A stretch of 60,297 nucleotides of DNA from positions 1-60,297 of the forward strand of contig NZ_CAKRDI010000019.1 of NCBI RefSeq assembly GCF_934309415.1, written 5' to 3'. A program made the translations under genes and the position numbers. Position 1 is the stretch's first letter, and every line of letters starts with the position of its first letter. The notes beneath the pieces were generated by a model. It worked only from the letters and a program-made list of their open reading frames with translations, was not told where the DNA came from and ran no database searches. Shown piece by piece: positions 6,267 through 15,473 of this stretch. This DNA is from an uncultured Mediterraneibacter sp. Its GTDB lineage: Bacteria; Bacillota; Clostridia; Lachnospirales; Lachnospiraceae.

Positions 6267-8015
6267 TTATTCACCTCCATTTTCATCGAAATCTCCGCCA
6301 CCCTGTGTCTGGGATTCATATACTTCACGATAGATCTCGTTATTCTCTAATAATTCTTCATGGGTTCCAAAGCCATTTACCTGGCCTTCTTCCATGACAA
6401 TAATTCTGTCTGCATCCTGTACACTGGAAATTCTCTGTGCAATGATCAGTTTCGTTGTATCCGGAATCTCCTCACGGAATGCACGGCGGATATTAGCATC
6501 TGTCGCTGTATCTACTGCACTTGTACTGTCATCCAGAATCAGGATCTTCGGTTTCTTCAACAATGCTCTTGCAATACAGAGACGCTGTTTCTGACCACCG
6601 GAAACGTTATTTCCTCCCTGCTCAATATGTGTCTCATATTTTGCCGGAAAACGCTGAATAAATTCATCTGCACAGGCAAGACGGCATGCTTCCATACATT
6701 CTTCATCTGTTGCCTCTGCATTTCCCCAGCGCAGGTTATCCAGAATACTTCCTGAGAACAATACGTTGTTCTGAAGAACTACAGAGACCTGATTTCTCAG
6801 AGAATCCATATCGTATTCCTTTACATTCTTTCCGCCGACGATCACTTCACCTTTTGTCACATCGTACAGACGGCTGATCAGGTTGACCAGACTGGTCTTC
6901 GCGCTTCCTGTTCCTCCGATGATACCGATTGTCTCACCGGACTTAATATCCAGATTGATATTCTTCAGCACAGGTTCTTTGCTGTCCTTTTTATATGAGA
7001 AATCCACATCTTTGAACTGGATGCTTCCGTTTTCTACTTCATAAACCGGCTGTTCCGGATTGTGAAGATCACTTTCCTCGTTCAGCACTTCTGAGACACG
7101 TCGGATACTTGCCATACTCATGGAGATCATGACAAATACCATTGAGAGCATCATCAGACTCATCAGAATATTCATACAGTAAGCCAGCATGCTCATCAGC
7201 TCACCGGTTGTCAGTGTACTGCTCACGATCATTTTGGCTCCAAGCCAGCTGATCAGAATGATACAGGTATAAACTGTAAACATCATCAGCGGTGCATTAA
7301 AGATAACATTACACTCTGCCTTTACAAAAATATTGTAAATGTTCATGCTTGCTTTCTTAAATTTACTTGTCTCTTCTTTTTCTCTTACATAAGCCTTTAC
7401 AACGCGGATTGCAGAAACATTCTCCTGAACCGAAGCATTCAGCTCATCATATTTGGGAAATGCCTGCTCAAAATACTGTGTTGCATGGCGAATAATAAAG
7501 AACAAAATCGTTCCCAGAATAAGCACTGCCACAAGATAGATCAACGCAAGTCTTGCATTGATCGCAAATGCCATGATCATCGCACAGATCATGCTGAACG
7601 GTGCTCTTGTAAACATACGCAGTGTCATCATATACGCATTCTGAATATTCGTTACGTCTGTTGTCAGACGGGTTACAAGTCCCGCTGTACTGAAATGATC
7701 AATATTTGCAAATGAAAACGTCTGAATGTGATTAAACATAGATTCTCTCAGATTCTTTGCAAATCCTGCTGAAGCTTTCGCTCCGTAACGTCCACCGGCC
7801 ATACCGGCAAACAGACCGATTGCTGCCGCAACAATCATGATTCCTCCTACTTTGTAGATGTGCCCCATATCTCCGGCGTTGACGCCATCATCAATAATAG
7901 AAGCCATCAGGAAAGGAATCAACGTCTCCATAAGTACTTCCAGAATCATATAGATCGGAGTCGCTATGGATGCACGTTTGTATTCTTTTACTTCTTTCAG
8001 TAAAGTCCTTAACAT
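6267..8015 (-). CDS. ABC exporter subunit with degenerate ATPase site (heterodimer partner 1)
   Basis: A 582-residue exporter half with six membrane helices (about 15-310) and a C-terminal nucleotide-binding domain. Walker A is GGTGSAKTS and the signature VSGGQKQR is good, but Walker B reads LILDDSTSAVD, with aspartate replacing the catalytic glutamate, and the H-loop reads IIAQRISS, with glutamine replacing histidine. This pattern marks the non-catalytic site of heterodimeric exporters, completed by the downstream partner. Its start overlaps the MarR gene by seven bases and its stop is one base from the next gene, so all three are translated as a unit. Confidence 0.92.
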   Translation of the reverse strand: MLRTLLKEVKEYKRASIATPIYMILEVLMETLIPFLMASIIDDGVNAGDMGHIYKVGGIMIVAAAIGLFAGMAGGRYGAKASAGFAKNLRESMFNHIQTFSFANIDHFSTAGLVTRLTTDVTNIQNAYMMTLRMFTRAPFSMICAMIMAFAINARLALIYLVAVLILGTILFFIIRHATQYFEQAFPKYDELNASVQENVSAIRVVKAYVREKEETSKFKKASMNIYNIFVKAECNVIFNAPLMMFTVYTCIILISWLGAKMIVSSTLTTGELMSMLAYCMNILMSLMMLSMVFVMISMSMASIRRVSEVLNEESDLHNPEQPVYEVENGSIQFKDVDFSYKKDSKEPVLKNINLDIKSGETIGIIGGTGSAKTSLVNLISRLYDVTKGEVIVGGKNVKEYDMDSLRNQVSVVLQNNVLFSGSILDNLRWGNAEATDEECMEACRLACADEFIQRFPAKYETHIEQGGNNVSGGQKQRLCIARALLKKPKILILDDSTSAVDTATDANIRRAFREEIPDTTKLIIAQRISSVQDADRIIVMEEGQVNGFGTHEELLENNEIYREVYESQTQGGGDFDENGGE

Positions 8016-8482
8016 TGGCTGCCTCCTTCTTTTCTGTCCTGTGTCTGATTTTCAATATTTTTTCTCAGTGCAACCGCCACCCTTAAAAAGTTTTCCAGGT
8101 CTTCGTCACTGATTCCTTCTACCATCTGATTATTTATCTCTGTGATCAGATTTTCCACTGTCTGATGTCCTGTCATTCCTTTTTCAGTCAGTACAACCTT
8201 TTTCAGGCGGGCATCATTCGGTACAGATTCTCTGCGAATCAGTCCTTTTTTCTCCATCAGCTGTACCACATTCGTCACTGTAGATCTTCCTACAGCACAA
8301 TGTTTCTCTATATCTTTCTGAAAAATATCTTTCTCTTTGTTTTCATAAAGATATTTCATAATCCAGCCATGCATCAGAGTCATCTCATCAATTCCTGCCG
8401 CACGCACTCCTGCTTCCAGATTCCGTGAAAAAATATGATCCAATTTACGAACCTCAAATCCTATACGTCGAGCGTCTTTCAA
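8009..8482 (-). CDS. MarR-family transcriptional regulator
   Basis: A 157-residue winged-helix protein. The recognition helix region reads CAVGRSTVTNVVQLMEKKGL near residues 68-87, followed by the wing RRESVPNDARLKKVVLTEKG, typical of MarR repressors that respond to small ligands. It is the first gene of a three-gene unit with the ABC exporter halves and overlaps the next gene by seven bases. Inverted repeats in its promoter region (8516-8573) are likely its own operators, so the exporter is probably derepressed by a compound that binds MarR, possibly an exporter substrate. The ligand is unknown. Confidence 0.9.
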   Translation of the reverse strand: MKDARRIGFEVRKLDHIFSRNLEAGVRAAGIDEMTLMHGWIMKYLYENKEKDIFQKDIEKHCAVGRSTVTNVVQLMEKKGLIRRESVPNDARLKKVVLTEKGMTGHQTVENLITEINNQMVEGISDEDLENFLRVAVALRKNIENQTQDRKEGGSQC

Positions 8483-8515
8483 TTTTCGTCCTCCTTTCTT
8501 TTACATTCAAGATTG

Positions 8516-8605
8516 TTCGCACTCGAATTGTTAGCATGTAAACATTCCGTTATCAAACAGTTCGTTATCGAACATATTTTATATCTTTTTTTGCTGATTT
8601 GTCAA
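8516..8605 (-). promoter_or_regulatory. Promoter and three operator-like repeats of the marR-ABC operon
   Basis: On the minus strand TTGACA (8605-8600) is followed after 16-18 bases by TATAAA/TAAAAT (8583-8576). Downstream lie a 14-bp inverted repeat, arms GTTCG and CGAAC around four bases (8560-8573), an imperfect relative directly beside it (about 8545-8558) and TTCG-CACT-CGAA (8516-8527). All three are placed where a bound MarR protein would block transcription. Confidence 0.6.
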
Positions 8606-8642
8606 CTTGTTTTTTTATAAATCTTCGTGTGAAAATTCACAT

Positions 8643-8672
8643 AAAAAGAGCAGGGAACATCAGCTCCTGCTC
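8643..8672 (-). terminator. Terminator of the AEC transporter gene
   Basis: GAGCAGG and CCTGCTC arms (8672-8648) are followed by TTTTTAT on the minus strand, 49 bases after the stop codon. Confidence 0.75.
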
Positions 8673-8720
8673 ATCTTTCTCTGCTCTTTGAATCATTTAT
8701 CTTATTAAAAATCGGGTAAA

Positions 8721-9665
8721 TTATACCCAGCCAAAACTCTTTAATATGTACAGCCACATAGTCAGTGTAAATGCACTGAATAACGTCGTAAGCATAACAA
8801 CACTGGAACTTAACACACCTTCATGCCCCATGCTCTTTGCCATAACAAAGCTGCTGACTGTAGTAGCCGAACCCAGCATCACAAGAATCGCGATCAGTTC
8901 TTCTCTTCTGAATCCAAACCACACTGCAACCGGAAGAAACAGTAACGTAAAACCAAGCAGTTTCATAAATGTAGCCACAACTGCCGGCTTGATCTTTCCG
9001 AGTGCTTTCTTCATATCAAATGTTGCCCCCATTGCCATCAGTCCCATTGGTGTGGAAACAGCTCCGATATTCGTCACGGTCTTATTCAGAATGATCGGCA
9101 TTGGAAGTTTCAGTGCTGACCAGAGCATTCCTGCAAGGATACCGATAATGATCGGATTCGTCACGATTCCTTTCAAAGTCCTGATCCAGACTTCTTTATC
9201 AATTCCTTTTCGTTCCGGATGGAAGAAAGAAAGCACAACTACTGCCATCACGTTATAAAGCGGCACACTTCCAATGATCATCAACGGTGCCATGCCCGCA
9301 CCTCCATAAATATTCTGAATAAATGCAATTCCTAGAAGTGCTGCACTGCTTCGGTAAGATGCCTGTATAAATTCACCCTGGTCTGATTTATCTTTCCACA
9401 GACAGGAGATTCCTATTGCAATCGCAATACAGAAAAATGTGATTACAAAACAGAAGATCACAAACTTCGGATTCCATACTTCTGAGAAATCCACCTTCGC
9501 CAGATCACCAAACAGTAACACCGGCAGCGGAATCTGGAACACGAATTTATTCATCTTTGATGCAAATACATCATCAATCCACCCCACTTTTTTAAATAAC
9601 ATACCAAGCAACATCAGCAGAAAAATCGGCACGGTTGCATTGAGACTGAAAATCAGGTTATCCAT
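8721..9665 (-). CDS. AEC-family (auxin efflux carrier type) transporter
   Basis: A 314-residue inner-membrane protein with about ten hydrophobic helices split into two halves by a central loop, the arrangement of AEC transporters, which move small carboxylates such as malate or malonate. The N-terminus (FSLNATVPIFLLMLLGMLFK) and the later GAVSTPMGLMAMG and LVMLGSATTVSSFVMA segments fit this family. The substrate cannot be judged from context: its upstream neighbour is a 50-residue coiled-coil protein and the downstream genes belong to the marR operon, separated by a terminator. The start is followed at once by the membrane segment and is well supported. Confidence 0.85.
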   Translation of the reverse strand: MDNLIFSLNATVPIFLLMLLGMLFKKVGWIDDVFASKMNKFVFQIPLPVLLFGDLAKVDFSEVWNPKFVIFCFVITFFCIAIAIGISCLWKDKSDQGEFIQASYRSSAALLGIAFIQNIYGGAGMAPLMIIGSVPLYNVMAVVVLSFFHPERKGIDKEVWIRTLKGIVTNPIIIGILAGMLWSALKLPMPIILNKTVTNIGAVSTPMGLMAMGATFDMKKALGKIKPAVVATFMKLLGFTLLFLPVAVWFGFRREELIAILVMLGSATTVSSFVMAKSMGHEGVLSSSVVMLTTLFSAFTLTMWLYILKSFGWV

Positions 9666-9697
9666 CTTTTTTTCTTCCTTCTACTACTTATTTTATC

Positions 9698-9850
9698 TCA
9701 ATCCTGAAGGCTTGCTTCGATGTCTGCGATTTCCTGTCTGATTCTTTTTTCGATCTTGTCATACTCTTTATTTTCAAGCATCTGCAGTTTTTCATTCAAT
9801 TCTGTCAGTTGCTTTCTCAGTTCATACTTAAACTGAACATCTGTAGGCAT
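9698..9850 (-). CDS. Small coiled-coil protein of unknown function (50 aa)
   Basis: Start chosen at ATG 9850 because GGAGG lies seven bases upstream; an in-frame ATG at 9865 and a longer form are possible. The product is highly charged and helical (ELRKQLTELNEKLQMLENKE), with heptad-like leucines and no membrane segment. It lies 32 bases before the AEC transporter and may be in the same transcript. A promoter candidate is at 9926-9953. I do not recognise the family. Confidence 0.55.
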   Translation of the reverse strand: MPTDVQFKYELRKQLTELNEKLQMLENKEYDKIEKRIRQEIADIEASLQD

Positions 9851-9925
9851 TCTGTATTCCTCCATCACATTCACCGTTCCTTTCTGATTTAATAATTGCA
9901 TGATTCTATAAATTTAGAAAATGGT

Positions 9926-9953
9926 TTTATACTTTATCATATCCTCATTCCAA
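9926..9953 (-). promoter_or_regulatory. Possible promoter of the small protein/AEC genes
   Basis: TTGGAA (9953-9948) and TATAAA (9931-9926) on the minus strand with a 16-base spacer. Confidence 0.45.
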
Positions 9954-10055
9954 TCTACTAATAATCACTCATTTATACTAATCAATATTGTAACGGTTAA
10001 TTTCTTTTCTGTAAACCCTTGTATCAATTAGAATACATATTACTTTTCATAGGTA

Positions 10056-10088
10056 GTTACTTTTCACAGCATAGCTGCAAACAGTAAC
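10056..10088. repeat. Family C short palindrome, copy C1 (33 bp)
   Basis: Begins GTTACTTTTCACAGC and ends GCTGCAAACAGTAAC: two inverted arms around AT at the centre. It lies just after the stop codon of the DUF5688-like gene, with no T-run, so it is not a standard terminator. Confidence 0.8.
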
Positions 10089-10095
10089 GAATATA

Positions 10096-10965
10096 TCAAT
10101 ATGTTACTTCTTCAAACCTGTTTCTGTCTTTATCATAAAAATAAATCTTCTCTGTCAGTTTCTCATCCTCCGGAAATGTCCGGTTTACTTCTTTCAGGGA
10201 CCAGCGCATTCTCTCAACAGGGACTGTCCCTTTACAGTGGAGCCTTGCTTCATGGATGCTTGTGAATACCACATAATAGCTGTCACCGAATAATTCCGCC
10301 AGTTTTTCTCTTACTCCCGGATAGAACATTGCCATTGCACCGTTTAATTTCTTTGTCGTAGTCACTACCGGCACACTGTTTCTCTCAAGAAATTTCATCT
10401 CCTGTTCTGCACTCATAAATGCTTCACCGAGATAAGCGGGGTTCAGACAATCTTCCACCCTCCGAAGGATTCTTGGCACGTTATTGCGGAACATATTTGA
10501 AAGTGCTTCCTGCATTACTTCTTCCTTTGACCTTTGCCAGCATTCAAAAATTCCTTTTGTAATTTTCATCGAAGCAAGTCCGGTAGAATCATCCAGCAAT
10601 GTCACATACAGCACAAGTGCTATATCGCCCTCTTTCTGGTACACAAACTGATTTCCCTGACTGACCACATGTTCCAGATACAACGGGCGGAGAATTAGAC
10701 ATTCTTTGATCACCTCATAATGTTTTAAATTGCCAATCACATCCATCCCCTGTCTGTTTAATAACTCCGTCCTTTTCGATTCTTCATTGAATTTTTCTTC
10801 TGTCTTTTGAACAGTCCCATAGCCTTCCCCGTTTTCTTTTGCTTTCCCACCAGAATACTCCAGAGCCTCGCACTCCTTTCCAGTCATCTCTCTGTTGACT
10901 GTCTCCGCATAGCAGAATCCTCCAAAGTGTCTCCATGCTGCTTCCTTCATTACTACATTTTCCAT
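10096..10965 (-). CDS. DUF5688-like protein with unusual N-terminus
   Basis: A 289-residue soluble protein. From about residue 75 onward (MDVIGNLKHYEVIKECLILRP, GDIALVLYVTL, then a C-terminal part with SIHEARLHCKG and EVNRTFPEDEKLTEKIYFYD) it matches my memory of DUF5688 proteins, which are abundant and often multi-copy in Lachnospiraceae. The first 75 residues do not look like the usual beginning of that family and are rich in E, K and G; they may be a replaced or degenerate N-terminal part. Function is unknown for the whole family. The ATG at 10965 has AGGA upstream. It is flanked on both sides by family C palindromes, which may have brought or isolated it. Confidence 0.6.
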   Translation of the reverse strand: MENVVMKEAAWRHFGGFCYAETVNREMTGKECEALEYSGGKAKENGEGYGTVQKTEEKFNEESKRTELLNRQGMDVIGNLKHYEVIKECLILRPLYLEHVVSQGNQFVYQKEGDIALVLYVTLLDDSTGLASMKITKGIFECWQRSKEEVMQEALSNMFRNNVPRILRRVEDCLNPAYLGEAFMSAEQEMKFLERNSVPVVTTTKKLNGAMAMFYPGVREKLAELFGDSYYVVFTSIHEARLHCKGTVPVERMRWSLKEVNRTFPEDEKLTEKIYFYDKDRNRFEEVTY

Positions 10966-10999
10966 AGTTTGATCCTTTCCTGCGAGTAGCTCAGTTTTA

Positions 11000-11032
11000 G
11001 TTACTATTTACAGGTTACCTGTGAACAGTAAC
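11000..11032. repeat. Family C short palindrome, copy C5 (33 bp)
   Basis: Begins GTTACTATTTACAGG and ends CCTGTGAACAGTAAC. The gap 10966-11389 holds this palindrome and the terminator at 11313-11353; between them I see only AT-rich sequence with no clear signal. Confidence 0.75.
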
Positions 11033-11312
11033 CAGTTTTACATTTACAGACAATGGGATCGCATCATACGATTTAAATTTTATTATTTTTATTCATCTGA
11101 AAATATTCCCGATCTGGGATAGAAAACGGAACTTTGAAATCCGTCTTACTGCTTTTTCTAGATTATAAAGAACAATTACTGAAAATTTCTTTCAGTAATA
11201 TCCGGTAAAAAGAAACTACCGGTAAGATTATGATAGTTTTTAACTAAGCTCTAACCATCATCTGTGCACTATACTTTACTGATTTTTTTGCTCTCTGTCA
11301 ATCAAAACAGAG

Positions 11313-11353
11313 ACAAAAAACTGCACAAAATTCAAAATAGAATTTTGTGCAGT
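11313..11353 (-). terminator. Terminator of the large ABC protein gene
   Basis: Arms ACTGCACAAAATTC and GAATTTTGTGCAGT (11353-11320) pair perfectly over 14 bases and are followed by TTTTTTG on the minus strand. Confidence 0.85.
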
Positions 11354-11389
11354 CTGCGAATTCAATCTTCTTTTTAAATACGATCTTAA

Positions 11390-14300
11390 TCACTCCGTTC
11401 TCAGTGCCGTTACCGGGTCGCTCTTCGCTGCTTTCTTCGATGGAATAAATCCACCAAGCAGTGTCAGCAGCACACTCAATGCAATCAGAATCAATGCCGG
11501 CAGTACCGGAAGTACTGCGCTTACATCATTGGAAGCTGCCACATGATGGATAATCGCATTTCCCGGAATCAGCAGTAATAACGTCAGTCCGATTCCGATT
11601 AGTCCGGCACACAGTCCGATGATGAATGTCTCTGCATTAAATACCTGTGAAACATTGCTCTTAGATGCTCCGATTGCGCGAAGAATACCAATTTCCTTCT
11701 TACGTTCCAGAACACTGATGTAAGTAATTACACCAATCATGATAGAAGATACAACAAGTGAAATCGCCACAAATGCAATCAGAACATAACTGATGATATC
11801 CACAATGTTCGTTACGGATGACATCAATGTCCCCACCACATCTGTGTAAGTAATTACTTTTTCGTCTTCTCCCGCTGCCTCCATCTTACTGTTGTAATCA
11901 TCCAGGATCCGAATCACCTCTTCTTTGCTTGAAAAGTCTTTCGGATAAATATTGATTCCGCCCGGATTGGCAAAATCTGCATATCCCAGTTGCTGCAGAT
12001 TTCCATCATAGGAAGCACTTGCTTTCGTTCCCATGGACATCAGAAGCTCTGTCAGATCATCTTCTGTCATGTTCATCTGAAATGCCTTTGCAAATGCATC
12101 AGTATCAATCTTCATGCCAGAACTCATGGCATCCTGAAGCTGTGTTCCAACCTGCGTCATCGCCTGTGTCATGGCCTGCTCCATACCGGACGTAATCTGA
12201 CTGACCACCTGTGCCATCACAGAAGAGATCTGCTGTTCAAGTACCTGGGACACCGCACCCATATAAGCTCCCATAGCCTCGCTCATATAAGACTGAACCG
12301 CATCTGACACCTGAGCCTGAAGACTTTCGAGATCAATCACACCTGCAATTCCTTCCGTCAGTCGTTTCTGTCCATCTTCCGTCTGCAGATATGCTCCGAA
12401 ATATTCCCCCATTTTAGAAGGATCTGCCAGCCCATTTGCATTAGCATACGCCTGATATCCTGCCAGAAGTTCCTGCGCAGTTTTTTCTAACTGTTCCGGT
12501 GTGATTTCTACATTCACACCGTTCTGATAGACCTGATTCACCCAATCGGTCAGTTTCTGCTGAACCTGTTCATCATTCTGAAGATATTCCATCAGATAAG
12601 TATCAAACTGATCCGAATCTGTATATCCATTTTCCGCAGCGTACTGCTGGTATCCACTCATCACATCCACGATCATAAACTGTAACTGTTCAGATGAAAG
12701 ATTCAGTTCTCCACTTTCTTTCATAATCTCTGCCAGATTTCTTTTCAGGATTTCCTTTGCTTCTTCTGTATTCAGATATGCCACAAAATCATCTTGCAAC
12801 GTTGAATAATCTGCCTCCGGATGTTCTTTTGCATATTCCTGATATCCTTCGCTTAAGCTTCCTGCCAACTGAGAGAATCCATCCGGATTCACCGTAATAT
12901 CCAGATTCGAAAGAATCTGTCCCAAATCCAGTTGTGGCAGTGTCGACGGATCCAGTTCCAGTCCGCTTAGATCCAGCGATCCTGCAAGATCGATCGAATC
13001 TGCCCCTGCACCAAACATCTGCTCAAAATCTGCGGAATCTGAAAATGCCCCTGAAAGATCCATGGATCCTCCGAGATTTTCCAGCGCACTTCCATCAAAC
13101 TGAAATGCATTCTGTAGTGCTTTTTCATCTACTGTAAAAAGAGATTCCATATCAAATCCACTGTCACTGTCCTCTACTCCGAATTTTTCATTCGTAAATA
13201 CATTTACAGTGGAATCTTTTAACTGCTGCTTTACAATTTCACTCTTCGCTGCCTCTTCTGCCACATGTCTGGTCAGAGAAGCCGGATATGCGATTCCTGG
13301 TGAAAGCGAAGAAGCATTCGCATCTTCTGCGGGTTGTACAATTCCGACTACTGTAAGATCTTCTCCATTTTCCACCAGTTTTTTCATATAGGACTTATTA
13401 TCTGACTTATCTTTCCATACTTTATACTGGCTGTCATACTCATAATAATCCGAACTGTTTACAAGTTTGAATGTTTTTCCGATGATCTGATCATAAGAAT
13501 AATCTCCAAAATTCTCCGGTGTATCTGCATTCTCTTCATTTAAAAATGCCTGTATCATATCATCCAGTTCCTGTGTATCCCTCAGGTCAAGTGTATACAA
13601 CATAAAATCACTGATGCTTCCGCCGGAAGTAAGCACTACCACACATTCATTATATTTCTCCGGCCAGCGTCCTGCTTTCACATCGTACTGGTTTTCATAC
13701 AGTCTGCCGCTCTCCGGCATCTGATAAAAAACATCTGTACTCATCATAGAGGACATAATACTGTTTGATGAAGCAGACGAACCGATGCCCAGAGAAGAAA
13801 AGGATTTATCCGGATTGACCTGACGGATCTTCCCATCTTTTTCTCTGTAAATCTGCGGGGAGATATTATACGAATACTCAATTGCATTTGTATATTCATC
13901 AATATCACTTTTCCCACTGTCCAGATAAGATTTCAGTGATTTCAAATCGTTGGAATCCATCGAGGAAAACATATTTGTAACCATCTGAACGACTTTGACC
14001 TTTTTACCCTCTGACTTCTTTGCATCTTTTCCGGTCTGATCTGATACAGCACCACTCTCATTTTCATCTGAAGCGGAGGCTCCCGCATCATTGCTCACCA
14101 TCATGGATGTAATATCAAATCCCGTACTTTGAATCTGCAAAGGATATTCTGACAAAGTCTCTTCCTCAACATTCTGAATATACTGATTCACTCCGGTAGA
14201 AAGCGAAAGAATCAGTGCAATTCCGATAATACCGATGGAACCGGCAAAAGACGTTAGCAGAGTTCTGGCTTTCTTTGTCTTCAGGTTATTAAAACTCAGC

Positions 14301-15055
14301 GCCAGCGCGGTCAGAAATGACATGGAAGATTTTCCCATATTCTTATGTTGTGGCGGTTGCAGAACGCTTTCATCTACCTTGTACGGATCTGTGTCAGCCA
14401 AAACCTTGCCATCCTTCACTGTCACGATTCTGGTAGCATATTGTTCTGCCAGTTCCGGGTTATGCGTAACCATAACTACCAGTCGGTCTTTCGCCACTTC
14501 CTTTAAAAGATCCATAACCTGCACACTGGTATCGCTGTCGAGCGCTCCGGTCGGTTCATCCGCAAGCAGAATCTCCGGATCGTTCACCAGTGCACGTGCG
14601 ATCGCAACTCGCTGCATCTGACCACCGGACATCTGGTTCGGCTTCTTATGAAGCTGTTCCCCCAGTCCTACTTTCTTTAATGCTTCCACCGCACGCTGCC
14701 TGCGTTCTGCTTTTCCGATTCCCGAAATCGTCAGTGCCAGTTCTACATTGGCAAGAACGGTCTGATGAGGAATCAGATTATAACTCTGAAACACAAACCC
14801 AATAGTATGATTCCGATAAGAATCCCAGTCTCTGTCTTTATATTTCTTTGTAGAAATTCCATTGATGATCAAATCACCACTGTCGTACCGATCCAGTCCT
14901 CCAATGATATTCAGAAGTGTTGTCTTTCCAGAACCACTGGGTCCAAGAATCGCAACAAATTCATTATCTCTGAGATTCAGACTGACATCATCCAACGCTT
15001 TCTGCACCAGAGTACCGGTATGATATTCTTTGCATATGTGTTGTATCTGCAGCAT
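11390..15055 (-). CDS. Very large MacB-like ABC transporter (ATPase fused to FtsX-type permease) with repeated extracytoplasmic domain
   Basis: A 1221-residue fusion. The N-terminal ATPase (1-225) has Walker A GPSGSGKT (38-45), signature MSGGQMQR (142-149), Walker B ILLADEPTGALD and the H-loop MVTHN, as in LolD/MacB. One membrane helix follows (about 264-287), then an outside region of roughly 790 residues, then three C-terminal helices with the FtsX motif ERKKEIGILRAIGASKS. The outside region is far larger than the 200-250 residues usual in MacB and contains three units of about 65 residues beginning GYQEY (737), GYQQY (801) and GYQAY (866), preceded by a low-complexity S/L/D/G stretch and followed by a glutamine/alanine/methionine-rich helical part (910-980). 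Such mechanotransmission proteins act on envelope substrates such as peptides; the cargo here is unknown. Confidence 0.9.
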   Translation of the reverse strand: MLQIQHICKEYHTGTLVQKALDDVSLNLRDNEFVAILGPSGSGKTTLLNIIGGLDRYDSGDLIINGISTKKYKDRDWDSYRNHTIGFVFQSYNLIPHQTVLANVELALTISGIGKAERRQRAVEALKKVGLGEQLHKKPNQMSGGQMQRVAIARALVNDPEILLADEPTGALDSDTSVQVMDLLKEVAKDRLVVMVTHNPELAEQYATRIVTVKDGKVLADTDPYKVDESVLQPPQHKNMGKSSMSFLTALALSFNNLKTKKARTLLTSFAGSIGIIGIALILSLSTGVNQYIQNVEEETLSEYPLQIQSTGFDITSMMVSNDAGASASDENESGAVSDQTGKDAKKSEGKKVKVVQMVTNMFSSMDSNDLKSLKSYLDSGKSDIDEYTNAIEYSYNISPQIYREKDGKIRQVNPDKSFSSLGIGSSASSNSIMSSMMSTDVFYQMPESGRLYENQYDVKAGRWPEKYNECVVVLTSGGSISDFMLYTLDLRDTQELDDMIQAFLNEENADTPENFGDYSYDQIIGKTFKLVNSSDYYEYDSQYKVWKDKSDNKSYMKKLVENGEDLTVVGIVQPAEDANASSLSPGIAYPASLTRHVAEEAAKSEIVKQQLKDSTVNVFTNEKFGVEDSDSGFDMESLFTVDEKALQNAFQFDGSALENLGGSMDLSGAFSDSADFEQMFGAGADSIDLAGSLDLSGLELDPSTLPQLDLGQILSNLDITVNPDGFSQLAGSLSEGYQEYAKEHPEADYSTLQDDFVAYLNTEEAKEILKRNLAEIMKESGELNLSSEQLQFMIVDVMSGYQQYAAENGYTDSDQFDTYLMEYLQNDEQVQQKLTDWVNQVYQNGVNVEITPEQLEKTAQELLAGYQAYANANGLADPSKMGEYFGAYLQTEDGQKRLTEGIAGVIDLESLQAQVSDAVQSYMSEAMGAYMGAVSQVLEQQISSVMAQVVSQITSGMEQAMTQAMTQVGTQLQDAMSSGMKIDTDAFAKAFQMNMTEDDLTELLMSMGTKASASYDGNLQQLGYADFANPGGINIYPKDFSSKEEVIRILDDYNSKMEAAGEDEKVITYTDVVGTLMSSVTNIVDIISYVLIAFVAISLVVSSIMIGVITYISVLERKKEIGILRAIGASKSNVSQVFNAETFIIGLCAGLIGIGLTLLLLIPGNAIIHHVAASNDVSAVLPVLPALILIALSVLLTLLGGFIPSKKAAKSDPVTALRTE

Positions 15056-15154
15056 GCATATCCTCCTGTCTGTAAAACATATTTCTGTTTTCCCCTTACT
15101 TATTCAGTCTCTGTAGCTGAGTCTTCTATGATTTTTCAAATCCATTTTAAGAAA

Positions 15155-15199
15155 AGAGCGTATCCGACGATCAGTCTCCCAATCTTTAAGACACGCTCT
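15155..15199. repeat. Short family A-like inverted repeat
   Basis: A 45-bp stretch starting AGAGCGTATCCGA and ending TTTAAGACACGCTCT, with ends like those of the 164-bp family A elements but almost no interior. It may be a deletion product. It also resembles a hairpin but lacks a T-run. Confidence 0.45.
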
Positions 15200-15473
15200 G
15201 TAAACAGACCAGCCATATTTCTTTCTTTTCTATTCAGATCAACCTATCTGCCAATTCTGAAATAAGTTCTTCTGGTCCGGCTGCATTTTCCATGTACCGA
15301 ATACTATTTATATTACACCTGTCACAAGGGAAATGTCAGCTACTTTATAAAATTTTTATATCCTCATAATCAACAAAGTGATTAGTTACGTTCTGCAGTG
15401 CTGGATTTTTTTGCATTATTTTTCTGGATTGCTATAAAAGCGTACAGCTATAATAGGAACGACTGACATATCT
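15200..15473. other. Gap before the large ABC gene and after the kinase gene
   Basis: Mostly AT-rich. On the minus strand CTGACA and TAATAT separated by 18 bases (around 15310-15345) could be a promoter for the large ABC gene. A short open stretch ending near 15238 (reads MENAAGPEELISELADRLI on the minus strand) looks protein-like but has no ribosome binding site and is too short to call. Confidence 0.3.

Noticed and set aside
15155..15199. Intrinsic terminator between the kinase and the large ABC gene
   Set aside because: The inverted repeat has no T-run on either strand and its ends match family A, so a repeat relic is the better reading.
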